Assembly: GCA_002713545.1 (NCBI GenBank)
Contig: PATJ01000041.1
Coordinates: 7,276 to 13,398 of the forward strand
Direction: 5' to 3'
Length of the DNA: 6,123 nt
Source of the DNA: Acidimicrobiaceae bacterium
GTDB lineage: Bacteria > Actinomycetota > Acidimicrobiia > Acidimicrobiales > MedAcidi-G1
Both the position numbers and the translations under genes were made by a program. Below the pieces are notes generated by a model. That model searched no databases, was not told where the DNA came from, and saw only the letters and a list, made by a program, of their open reading frames with translations. Positions 1-6,110 of the stretch are shown one piece after another (the first letter of the stretch is position 1; every line of letters starts with the position of its first letter).

Positions 1-11
1 CGATCAAATTT

Positions 12-39
12 AAAAGCTGACCGCAAGCCTCCAGATTTT
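12..39 (-). terminator. Weak terminator-like hairpin after the amidase gene
   Basis: The arms at 12-19 and 32-39 are complementary at 7 of 8 positions around a 12-base loop. In the minus-strand transcript the second arm ends in TTTT and runs on into A/T-rich sequence. It begins about 13 bases past the amidase stop codon, where an operon terminator would be expected. The stem is short and mostly A-U, so this is only a candidate; the window ends too soon to show whether another gene follows. Confidence 0.3.
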
Positions 40-52
40 AACTAAATATTAA

Positions 53-1288
53 TTATCCCAAGCTAGTTAGAAATACCATTAAAGTTGCCCCAAGTTTCTG
101 AACTTCTGAAGACGTAAATCCGTAAGCTTCACCAACCCTCGCAAGAGCAACCTGACTTTCTGCGGACCAATTGACATTCGAAACGTTGGATCCAGATACA
201 ACAGGAGCGGGAATTGTCTCTCCGGAAGAGTCACTGTCTGAATCTACTTTTAGAAAAAGATCTAAAGCGTGTACTCCAAACAATTGAAATTCATCGACGC
301 TCATGCCAGCCTTTTTGGCTGCAGTGGTTAGTGATTCGAATTCATCGTTGCTGTAAGCAGCAGTTACTCTCAAATCTTTTTCATATTCAAGATCAACACA
401 ACCTCTGGCACTTCCGGTTCCTGTCATAGCGCCGTCAATGAAAGAAGGTTTGAAACCAGAACCGGGGTCTGAAGTTGAAATGAAGCGGTGGATGGCTCTT
501 GTTATGGCCTCTGCTTCAACCTGCTGAACTTCAGGTAGCAACATGAGGTCAGCTTCAGGGGGATTTGAAAGGTATACCGCTTCGACTATGGCGCTGGGAA
601 TGTTAGGAGTGTTTCGAAGTATGCCATAAGCATCACGACCTGGTTCAGAAAGCCTTGAAGATGCGCCATTGTGAACAGTGTTAACCCAAGGAACCCAATA
701 GTCGTTTAATGATTCAAAAACTTCTTCAAATAGCAAACCAGCTAAACGTTGTGATTCTGAATTGTTCACTTGATGGAAAGTTTCCGTACCGGGAACATCA
801 GATCTTCTCACAGCGCCTCCATTATGGTGAATTGAAACAAACGCTTTAGGAGAAAGAGCGTTAGCTATTGCAGTCCTTTGACGAATAGGCATATGAAGAT
901 CAGTATTGCGTGTGAGTGCAACCGTGTACCCAAGAGATAGAAGTTCTTTTTCGACCAGAAGTGTGACTGTGAGATTTAAGTCTCTTTCAACAAGTCCATT
1001 AGCTCCCACGGAGCCAGTTTCTGGCCCCCCGTGACCTGGATCTAGGACAATGTCAACTGATTCTAGGAGTTGTTTCCCATTGTGAATAATTTCTGTGTTG
1101 CAAGGGGTCGTTACTATGCGTCCTAATTCAGTGTTTTGAACAATTGGAAAAACTACACCATTTTCAACTACAGCTCCTAGAGAGGCAGTTGAACTAGAAG
1201 CAGAAACAACACCAATAAGGGAAACGGAGAAAACAGCGGAAAGAATCGTTAACAAGTATCGGAAAAATGGTTTTGAAAACGATTGCAT
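53..1288 (-). CDS. Secreted N-acetylmuramoyl-L-alanine amidase (Amidase_3 family) with a duplicated C-terminal module
   Basis: A 411-residue exported zinc amidase, expected to cut the bond between N-acetylmuramic acid and L-alanine in peptidoglycan. Residues 1-31 look like a signal peptide: basic start, hydrophobic stretch from about 11, and a small-residue cleavage zone (VSA-SSS) with no lipobox cysteine. The Amidase_3 domain covers about 78-270. Visible zinc and catalytic residues are H86 in DPGHGG, E101 in GLVERDLNL, H154 in SIHHN, and E236 in IVEAVYLSN. A Ser/Asp-rich linker (about 347-360) separates two similar helical segments (312-346 and 374-407) that I do not recognise as a known wall-binding domain. 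Only two cysteines occur, C63 and C297, which could form a disulfide outside the cell. It starts 45 nt after the isocitrate lyase gene, without a clear Shine-Dalgarno site, so it may be the last gene of that operon or have its own promoter. The family call is firm; the exact wall role (cell separation, turnover) is not shown. Confidence 0.93.
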   Translation of the reverse strand: MQSFSKPFFRYLLTILSAVFSVSLIGVVSASSSTASLGAVVENGVVFPIVQNTELGRIVTTPCNTEIIHNGKQLLESVDIVLDPGHGGPETGSVGANGLVERDLNLTVTLLVEKELLSLGYTVALTRNTDLHMPIRQRTAIANALSPKAFVSIHHNGGAVRRSDVPGTETFHQVNNSESQRLAGLLFEEVFESLNDYWVPWVNTVHNGASSRLSEPGRDAYGILRNTPNIPSAIVEAVYLSNPPEADLMLLPEVQQVEAEAITRAIHRFISTSDPGSGFKPSFIDGAMTGTGSARGCVDLEYEKDLRVTAAYSNDEFESLTTAAKKAGMSVDEFQLFGVHALDLFLKVDSDSDSSGETIPAPVVSGSNVSNVNWSAESQVALARVGEAYGFTSSEVQKLGATLMVFLTSLG

Positions 1289-1298
1289 GCTTTATTTA

Positions 1299-1322
1299 TC
1301 TAGTTTAAATTCTAGTTTGAAT
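1299..1322. repeat. 12-bp tandem repeat in the isocitrate lyase-amidase gap
   Basis: Two adjacent 12-bp units, 1299-1310 and 1311-1322, differ at one base (TCTAGTTTAAAT and TCTAGTTTGAAT). They fill the middle of the 45-bp gap just upstream of the amidase start. The repeat could be a replication-slippage product or a pair of half-sites for a regulator; nothing in the sequence decides between these. Confidence 0.6.
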
Positions 1323-1333
1323 CCAACTTCTGA

Positions 1334-2620
1334 TCAGAATTGTTCTTCTTCTGTTGAACCTGATAGTGCCAGAGTCGAGCCCGAGCCACCAGTTATAACC
1401 GTTGAAACGTCATCGAAGTAACCAGCACCTACTTCACGTTGATGGCGCGTCGCAGAGTAGCCATCAGATTCCATTTCAAATTCACGGTCCTGTAGGTCAA
1501 CATAAGCGCTCATATCGCTGTCTTCGTACCCAACAGCAAGATCAAAGGCAGAAGCATTTAAGGCATGCCATCCGGCAAGAGTAATAAATATGAATTTATA
1601 ACCCATAGCGCCAAGCTCTTTTTGAAATTTAGCGATTGTTTCATCATCTAGATGTGATCGCCAGTTGAATGAAGGTGAGCAGTTGTAAGCCAGCATTTTG
1701 TCAGGGAATTCTGCATGGATTCCTTCAGCAAAAGTTTTAGCTTCATCTAAATCTGGTGTGCTTGTTTCGCACCAAATCAAATCAGCATAAGGGGCGTAGG
1801 CTAACCCTCTCATTATGGGAGTAGCCATTCCAGGCTCTGTAGAGAAAAAGCCTTCTGTGGTTCGTTCGCCAGTAAGAAAATCTTTATCTCTATCATCTAT
1901 GTCACTAGTTATAAGATTCGCACCCAGAGCATCAGTTCGCGCTATCAGAACTGTTGAAACGCCCATTACATCTGCTGCTAAACGCGAAGCTGTGAGAGTT
2001 CGAACATGTTGTTGGGTCGGTATTAAAACCTTGCCACCCATGTGGCCGCATTTCTTCTCAGATGAAAGTTGATCTTCCAAATGAACTCCGGCGGCACCAG
2101 CTTCTATCATGCTTTTAGTCAACTCGAATACATTTAAAGCTCCACCAAAACCAGCTTCAGCATCAGCAACAATGGGAGCCATCCACTCACGAGTTGCTTC
2201 ACCGTTATTTTCAGTCCATTCAATTTGGTCAGCGCGCCTAAGAGCGTTATTGATTCTCTCAACAACCGAAGGAACGGAGTTGACTGGATACAAACTTTGA
2301 TCTGGGTAAATTTCCCCAGAAAGGTTAGCGTCACCCGCCACCTGCCAGCCAGACAAATAGATTGCAGGAAGACCTGCTTTAACGTACTGAATTGCTTGTC
2401 CGCCAGTTAGAGCGCCTAAAGCATGAACGTAGTCCATGCTGTTTAGTCGCTCCCAGAGTAATTTGGCTCCATGCTCAGCTAAGGAATAGTGAGGTAGTAT
2501 TGATCCCCTTAGACGAACAACGTCTTCTGCCGAGTAATCTCTTTTGATTCCATTCCAGCGTTCGTTAGTAGACCAGTCTTTTTCGAGATCCTCTACTTGC
2601 TTGTTAAAACTTTCTTTCAT
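1334..2620 (-). CDS. aceA: Isocitrate lyase
   Basis: A cytoplasmic enzyme that splits isocitrate into glyoxylate and succinate, the first step of the glyoxylate bypass. At 428 residues it has the length of the Mycobacterium tuberculosis enzyme. The family signature KKCGHM is at 189-194, with catalytic Cys191. Other recognisable active-site elements are SGW (90-92), YPDQS (105-109), D153 and E155 in ADAEAG (a magnesium-site region), H180, R228, the NCSPSFNW segment at 313-320 (N313, S315, S317) and T347. The C-terminus ends in the conserved GSTEE-QF tail that closes over the active site in this family. No catalytic residue appears to be missing. It follows malate synthase by 31 nt with a fair Shine-Dalgarno site, so the two are very likely cotranscribed. 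No aceK (isocitrate dehydrogenase kinase/phosphatase) is next to it, unlike the enterobacterial aceBAK operon. Methylisocitrate lyase is unlikely given the KKCGH motif and full length. Confidence 0.98.
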   Translation of the reverse strand: MKESFNKQVEDLEKDWSTNERWNGIKRDYSAEDVVRLRGSILPHYSLAEHGAKLLWERLNSMDYVHALGALTGGQAIQYVKAGLPAIYLSGWQVAGDANLSGEIYPDQSLYPVNSVPSVVERINNALRRADQIEWTENNGEATREWMAPIVADAEAGFGGALNVFELTKSMIEAGAAGVHLEDQLSSEKKCGHMGGKVLIPTQQHVRTLTASRLAADVMGVSTVLIARTDALGANLITSDIDDRDKDFLTGERTTEGFFSTEPGMATPIMRGLAYAPYADLIWCETSTPDLDEAKTFAEGIHAEFPDKMLAYNCSPSFNWRSHLDDETIAKFQKELGAMGYKFIFITLAGWHALNASAFDLAVGYEDSDMSAYVDLQDREFEMESDGYSATRHQREVGAGYFDDVSTVITGGSGSTLALSGSTEEEQF

Positions 2621-2621
2621 T

Positions 2622-2656
2622 CTTGCCTTTCTGTTAATAACCTTGCGTCTGTTAAT
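2622..2656. repeat. Imperfect tandem duplication at the aceB-aceA junction
   Basis: On the minus strand, ATTAACAGACGCAAG (2656-2642) is followed after three bases by ATTAACAGAAAGGCAAG (2638-2622). The first copy contains the malate synthase TAA stop. The second carries two extra bases that create the AAAGG ribosome binding site of isocitrate lyase. The shared exact core, ATTAACAGA, is 9 bases and recurs 18 bases apart. Confidence 0.65.
2626..2630 (-). promoter_or_regulatory. Ribosome binding site of isocitrate lyase
   Basis: AAAGG on the minus strand lies 5 nt before the ATG at 2620 and supports that start. It sits inside one copy of a small imperfect duplication of the malate synthase 3' end. 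Confidence 0.65.
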
Positions 2657-4229
2657 TGATAATTTCGTAAGCCGGCAGGGTTAAGAAATCTACAAATTCA
2701 TCCGCTAAAGCTACTTCTTCAAAAACTTTTCTAGCTTGGTCAAATGGGAACGTGTTGAATAGGTCAGTTCCCATGTCTTCTTCTATAGCAGCTATTTCTT
2801 GCTGAATGATGTCTTTCACTAGGTCAGCAGTCACAGTTTGACCATTATCTAAATCTTTTTCGTGGTGAACCCACTGCCATACTTGCGCTCTGCTGATTTC
2901 TGCGGTGGCAGCATCCTCCATAAGGTTATTAATCGCAGCAGCACCGGTACCAGCTAACCATGAAGCGATGTAGCGTAAACCGATTTCCACGTTGATCCGT
3001 AGACCCTCGAGCGTTATCGCCCCGCCCGTTTGGTCTATTGAAAGTAGGTCTTGGGCGGATACGGAAACATCTTCTCTGAGACGGTCGATTTGATTTGGTT
3101 TGTTTTGAAGAACCTTATTAAACTCTTCAATTGCGATTTCCACTAGATCAGGGTGTGCGACCCATGTTCCATCACAGCCGTCTGTCGCTTCACGACTTTT
3201 ATCGGCTGCAACTTTTTCAAGAGCTTCCTCTGTCACCTCGGGGTCTCTACGGTTTGGTATGAAGGCGCTCATGCCACCAATTGCATGTGCTCCTCTTTTG
3301 TGGCATGTTGCAACCATCAGCTCTGTGTAAGCGCGCATGAAAGGAACTGTCATGGTGACATCGGAACGGTCTGGTAAAACAAAAGCAGGGTCCGAGGAGA
3401 ATTTTTTGGCAACGCTGAAAATGTAGTCCCATCTTCCTGCATTTAGACCCGCAGAATGATCTTTAAGTTCATAAAGTATTTCATCCATTTCGAAAGCGGC
3501 GAGAATTGTTTCGATTAGTACGGTTGCCCGAATGGACCCGTGTGGTATGCCTAGAGTTTCCTGGGCATAGCAAAAAACTTTGTTCCACAGACGAGCTTCT
3601 TTGTAACTTTCAAGTTTAGGCAGGTAGAAGTAGGGTCCGTTTCCTTTTTGGATCACACTTTGTGCATTGTGGAATATTACTAGTCCGAAATCAATCAAAC
3701 TTGCAGGTGCTGCTAAGCCGTCTATTACAACGTTTTTCTCAGAAAGGTGCCATCCTCTAGGTCTTATAAACAGCGTTGCTATTTCTTCGTTAAGTCGGTA
3801 TTTCTTTTCTCCTGTTTCAAGAGCGAGTTCACGACGGAAAGCATCGCGTATGTTTATTTGTCCTTCTAGAACATTTTCCCAAGTCGGGGTCGAAGAGTCT
3901 TCACAATCCGCCATGAACACTCGTGCTCCTGAATTGAGAGCGTTGATCATCATCTTGCGTTCCGTTGGTCCTGTGATCTCAACTCGACGGTCCGCTATTT
4001 CTTCGGGAGGGGGAGATACTTGCCAGTTGTCCTCGCGAATTGATTTAGTTTCCTCTGGGAAGTCCGGTCGTAAACCAGATTCAAAATCTGCTTGTCTGAC
4101 TTTGCGCGCATCTAGTAGTTCGTTTCGCTCGTCGCGAAACTCGCGGACGAGATTGGCAATAAAGTCTGTTGCATCAGGTGTGAAAACCTGATCTCGACGC
4201 GGATGTTCGGTGATTTGGATCTCAGACAT
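2652..4229 (-). CDS. aceB: Malate synthase (A type)
   Basis: Condenses glyoxylate with acetyl-CoA to malate, the second step of the glyoxylate bypass, in the cytoplasm. From the ATG at 4229 it is 525 residues, close to the E. coli enzyme (533). This start is preferred because its N-terminus lines up with other malate synthases ([13 protein letters not shown] region). An in-frame ATG at 4313 would add 28 charged residues and overlap the upstream gene by 41 bases; neither ATG has a clear Shine-Dalgarno site. Numbering from the long form, the family signature is K284-F299 with [12 protein letters not shown]268 (in LIET) and D296 are the expected magnesium ligands. [12 protein letters not shown] at 464-475 holds the expected catalytic base D467. 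RPRGWHL at 184-190 and GPYFYLPK at 226-233 are also typical. The enzyme looks intact. The A-type length, without the large inserted domain of malate synthase G, settles the class. Sequence style resembles actinobacterial aceB. Confidence 0.97.
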   Translation of the reverse strand: MSEIQITEHPRRDQVFTPDATDFIANLVREFRDERNELLDARKVRQADFESGLRPDFPEETKSIREDNWQVSPPPEEIADRRVEITGPTERKMMINALNSGARVFMADCEDSSTPTWENVLEGQINIRDAFRRELALETGEKKYRLNEEIATLFIRPRGWHLSEKNVVIDGLAAPASLIDFGLVIFHNAQSVIQKGNGPYFYLPKLESYKEARLWNKVFCYAQETLGIPHGSIRATVLIETILAAFEMDEILYELKDHSAGLNAGRWDYIFSVAKKFSSDPAFVLPDRSDVTMTVPFMRAYTELMVATCHKRGAHAIGGMSAFIPNRRDPEVTEEALEKVAADKSREATDGCDGTWVAHPDLVEIAIEEFNKVLQNKPNQIDRLREDVSVSAQDLLSIDQTGGAITLEGLRINVEIGLRYIASWLAGTGAAAINNLMEDAATAEISRAQVWQWVHHEKDLDNGQTVTADLVKDIIQQEIAAIEEDMGTDLFNTFPFDQARKVFEEVALADEFVDFLTLPAYEIIN

Positions 4230-4272
4230 AGGTATTGACTCTACAAATAAGTTGCCCTCAAAAGGCGGAATT

Positions 4273-5118
4273 TCAGTCTTTTCTGATTCCCTCGTTCTTT
4301 GAGATTTTCTCATTCACGTATGCAACGTATTGAGACATGTCAAGTTCTTTCCCCTCCCATACCACTCCGGTGTGAGTGACGAAACGGTCATTTTTCCATA
4401 TGTGTAGTTGGAAGCCCGGAGGTTCATCTACTGCAGAGCCGTTTTTGGGATTTAAATCAAGTTTTAATTGATTGCCAGTTGATGGACACACAGAAACCAT
4501 AGTTGAGGCGAATGACGTTTGAATTGGTCTGTGTAAATGGCCTGCAACTACTAATTTAACTTGAGGGTTGTTTCTGATTATATTTTCTAGACGGTCAGCA
4601 GATTTTAGGCCGGAAAGGTCCATGAAATTTATACCGGTTTCAAAAGGAGGGAAGTGAGTAAAAATGAGTGTTGCTTTGTCTCTCTCTTGTGAGAGTACGT
4701 TCGAAAGCCATAGGTCATGTTCTTCGCTGAAAAGAGCGTCATGCTGTCCTGGTAGGGAAGTGTCTAGAGCGATGAGTCTCACTGGAAATTCATCGATTAC
4801 GTAACTGCAGTGATTCCCCGGTATGTCGACAGGAAGTTTTGAGGAAAAGGCATTAAGGAACTCTGTGTAATCGTCATGATTGCCAGGAAGAGGTAAATAT
4901 GGAGTGTCTAAAGAAGAGAGAATCTCGAGCAACTGGGAATACTGTTCCTTAGTTCCGTCATCAGTTAAATCACCCGTCATAAGAACTACATCTGGTTGAG
5001 GGTCGAGACTATTTAATAGCTCGATTGTTTTTTTCAGAGTTTCTGAAGAATCCACGAGTTCGCCAAACAATCCTAAATGGTCACGAATGTGGAGATCGGA
5101 AATTTGAGCAATTAACAC
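4273..5118 (-). CDS. Class III metallophosphoesterase, CpdA/Rv0805-like (possible 3',5'-cAMP phosphodiesterase)
   Basis: A 281-residue cytoplasmic calcineurin-type phosphoesterase with no signal peptide or membrane segment. The full two-metal site is visible: D8 and H10 in ISDLHI, D50 in TGDLTDDG, N80 and H81 in PGNHDD, H155 in THFPP, and H194 and H196 in GHLHRP. This motif set and size match class III cyclic nucleotide phosphodiesterases such as E. coli CpdA and M. tuberculosis Rv0805. The same fold also includes glycerophosphodiesterases (GpdQ) and other phosphodiesterases, so cAMP as substrate is an inference. The start is GTG at 5118, chosen because family members begin almost exactly here, a few residues before ISDLH. 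No Shine-Dalgarno site is present. It is the first gene of the probable phosphoesterase-aceB-aceA-amidase operon, and its stop codon is 43 nt before the preferred malate synthase start. Its position suggests a regulatory or second-messenger link to the shunt. Confidence 0.88.
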   Translation of the reverse strand: MLIAQISDLHIRDHLGLFGELVDSSETLKKTIELLNSLDPQPDVVLMTGDLTDDGTKEQYSQLLEILSSLDTPYLPLPGNHDDYTEFLNAFSSKLPVDIPGNHCSYVIDEFPVRLIALDTSLPGQHDALFSEEHDLWLSNVLSQERDKATLIFTHFPPFETGINFMDLSGLKSADRLENIIRNNPQVKLVVAGHLHRPIQTSFASTMVSVCPSTGNQLKLDLNPKNGSAVDEPPGFQLHIWKNDRFVTHTGVVWEGKELDMSQYVAYVNEKISKNEGIRKD

Positions 5119-5139
5119 AAGGCCGATGCTAGAGGGGTA

Positions 5140-5167
5140 AGGGTAAAAAAACCAAAAAATTTTTCAA
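5140..5167 (-). promoter_or_regulatory. Candidate promoter of the phosphoesterase-aceBA operon
   Basis: On the minus strand, TTGAAA (5167-5162) is a good -35 match. After a 16-bp, almost pure A/T spacer it is followed by TACCCT (5145-5140), a poor -10 match that fits only the TAnnnT pattern. Transcription would start near 5133, giving a very short leader before the GTG at 5118. The location is right, since it lies after the rhodopsin terminator and before the first operon gene, but the -10 is weak. Confidence 0.28.
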
Positions 5168-5168
5168 C

Positions 5169-5227
5169 ATAGAACGTCTAATTTTGAATTTGCATATTGC
5201 ATTAAGTGGTTATGCATGTATAGAACG
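5169..5227. promoter_or_regulatory. Repeat cluster, possible operator upstream of the operon
   Basis: Within the 211-bp rhodopsin-phosphoesterase gap, an exact 8-bp direct repeat (ATAGAACG at 5169-5176 and 5220-5227) brackets three copies of TGCAT (5191-5195, 5198-5202, 5213-5217). TGCATA at 5191-5196 and TATGCA at 5211-5216 form an inverted repeat, and a second pairing gives TGCAT-N9-ATGCA (5198-5216). The cluster lies just upstream of the candidate promoter, where a regulator might bind. I do not recognise the motif; it is not a CRP/GlxR consensus. The rest of the gap shows no gene. Confidence 0.3.
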
Positions 5228-5279
5228 ATGTTGATTTAGTGGAGGAAGAGAAAACTTAAATATCAGTGCATCAAGTGAA

Positions 5280-5317
5280 TATTGAAATGGGGCCGTAGGG
5301 ACGACCCCATTTCAATA
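5280..5317 (-). terminator. Strong hairpin terminator downstream of the rhodopsin gene
   Basis: A perfect 13-bp inverted repeat pairs 5280-5292 with 5305-5317, including a GGGG/CCCC block. The loop can add a further CGT/ACG pairing around AGGG. It begins about 13 nt after the rhodopsin stop codon. In the minus-strand transcript no run of U follows, so it is not a textbook intrinsic terminator. It may act as a U-less hairpin terminator or as a 3'-end stabiliser that limits read-through into the next operon. Confidence 0.72.
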
Positions 5318-5329
5318 AATTGTGTCTTA

Positions 5330-6043
5330 TTAAGAAGAACTCTTGGACTCGGTGCTTCTTGCTTTCGCAATGCTGAGAATCATTAACCCATATAGTCCTT
5401 TTGCGGTTATATCTGCAAAGGTGTAACCAACTTGTCTCAAAGTTTCTAGAGTTCCAGATTCTGCATCGAAGATCGGAAAGAGATAAGCGATTGGATATAC
5501 ACACCAAGTAGATAGCAAAACTAATGTGGCGTTTTTAATCGAGGTGGCAACAGCTCCTGTTTCTCTTTTTTCTGCTTCTTGAAGTTGTCCGTATAGAACA
5601 TAGAGAATGTAGACAAAAGGTATTATTGCCATGATCCAAAAAACCCATTTCGTGCCCGTGCTGTTCGAAATTTCACCCGGGTAACCCAAGCCGATCATCA
5701 AAATACTTGCAGGAACCAGTTTCCACATAAGGTTTTTTCGGAGTGCTGACGCTACTCCTAGGACTATCAGTAATTCCACGATAAGAAGTGGGACCGTTAT
5801 AAGCCAGTCAGCATAACGGTAGCCCTCATTCATTTCTCCAACTGAGAATCCAGACCATATGCGATAGTAGTGGTATCCCGCTATTCCAACTACTACGGCT
5901 GAGACAGCTACTCCAGATCGGTACTCTTCTCTAACACTTTTAATCTGTGTCAGAAAATAAACAAAAGCACCAAACATTACGGCTGTTCCAAAAGATAAAA
6001 CGTTATAAACCAACGTGTGTTGGTTGCTACTTAAGAATTCCAT
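5330..6043 (-). CDS. Light-driven proton-pump rhodopsin (xanthorhodopsin/actinorhodopsin-like, green-tuned)
   Basis: A 237-residue membrane protein with seven predicted helices, at about 12-32, 43-63, 78-97, 104-121, 131-152, 167-190 and 203-226. By comparison with proteorhodopsin, K215 (in FADITAKGLYG) binds retinal. R76, D79 (proton acceptor), T83 and E90 (proton donor) give the DTE outward proton-pump pattern, D211 is the second counterion and H58 is the His75 partner. L87 matches proteorhodopsin position 105, where Leu predicts green absorption. The segments GYPGEIS, PFVYILYVL and YPIAYLFP are typical of the xanthorhodopsin/actinorhodopsin branch. W136 falls where antenna-binding members have Gly, which argues against a carotenoid antenna. 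The start has a good ribosome site, and a hairpin terminator follows, so it probably forms its own transcription unit. Retinal must come from genes outside the window. Membership of a marine actinobacterial rhodopsin clade is likely but cannot be fixed without a tree. Confidence 0.96.
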   Translation of the reverse strand: MEFLSSNQHTLVYNVLSFGTAVMFGAFVYFLTQIKSVREEYRSGVAVSAVVVGIAGYHYYRIWSGFSVGEMNEGYRYADWLITVPLLIVELLIVLGVASALRKNLMWKLVPASILMIGLGYPGEISNSTGTKWVFWIMAIIPFVYILYVLYGQLQEAEKRETGAVATSIKNATLVLLSTWCVYPIAYLFPIFDAESGTLETLRQVGYTFADITAKGLYGLMILSIAKARSTESKSSS

Positions 6044-6047
6044 TTAT

Positions 6048-6051
6048 CTCC
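6048..6051 (-). promoter_or_regulatory. Ribosome binding site of the rhodopsin gene
   Basis: GGAG on the minus strand, within TTGGAG, sits 4 nt before the ATG at 6043 and confirms that start. It is the clearest Shine-Dalgarno site in the window. Confidence 0.75.
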
Positions 6052-6087
6052 AATCTAAGAAATTAAATAGTCGACATTTTTATCGAA

Positions 6088-6110
6088 AGGAACACTTAAA
6101 AAGTGTTCCT
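6088..6110 (-). terminator. Hairpin upstream of rhodopsin: terminator of a preceding gene or 5' leader element
   Basis: A perfect 10-bp inverted repeat (6088-6097 with 6101-6110) has a 3-base loop. Two more pairs (6085-6086 with 6112-6113) extend it across one A/A mismatch. In the minus-strand direction a short T-containing stretch follows the stem but no long U run. The simplest reading is the terminator of a gene lying beyond the right edge of the window. It lies about 45-65 nt upstream of the rhodopsin start, so it could instead be part of the rhodopsin leader RNA. No convincing -35/-10 pair was found between it and the start codon. Confidence 0.55.

Noticed and set aside
214..429. Short plus-strand open frame within the amidase gene
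   Set aside because: It is antisense to the confident amidase gene, has no recognisable domain and no ribosome site. Other short frames inside aceA and aceB were dismissed for the same reason.
1289..1333. Promoter for the amidase in the 45-bp gap (TTGGAT and TAGATA)
   Set aside because: Both boxes match only 3 of 6 consensus bases at 18-bp spacing, which is no better than chance in A/T-rich sequence.
3667..4191. 174-codon open frame on the plus strand
   Set aside because: It lies wholly antisense to malate synthase. It is Ser/Arg-rich with no recognisable motif, as expected for the mirror of a real gene.
5241..5250. GGAGGAAGAG on the plus strand resembling a strong ribosome site
   Set aside because: No start codon lies at a workable distance, and the nearest plus-strand frame ends after about ten codons at the rhodopsin terminator.
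5259..5281. Possible CRP/GlxR site (AGTG repeats near 5266-5278)
   Set aside because: The AGTG elements are direct, not inverted, and do not fit TGTGA-N6-TCACA. A cAMP-regulator site would have fitted the story, but the sequence does not support it.
5281..5316. Riboswitch or small RNA at the large hairpin after rhodopsin
   Set aside because: It is a single simple hairpin directly after a stop codon, with no conserved multi-stem structure. A terminator is the simpler reading.
5271..5507. 78-codon minus-strand open frame overlapping the rhodopsin 3' end
   Set aside because: It is out of frame with the rhodopsin and runs through its terminator hairpin, so it is a shadow frame.
6044..6087. Promoter for rhodopsin around TATTTAAT
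   Set aside because: A -10-like box is present, but no acceptable -35 occurs at 16-18 bp upstream, and that position falls inside the hairpin arm.
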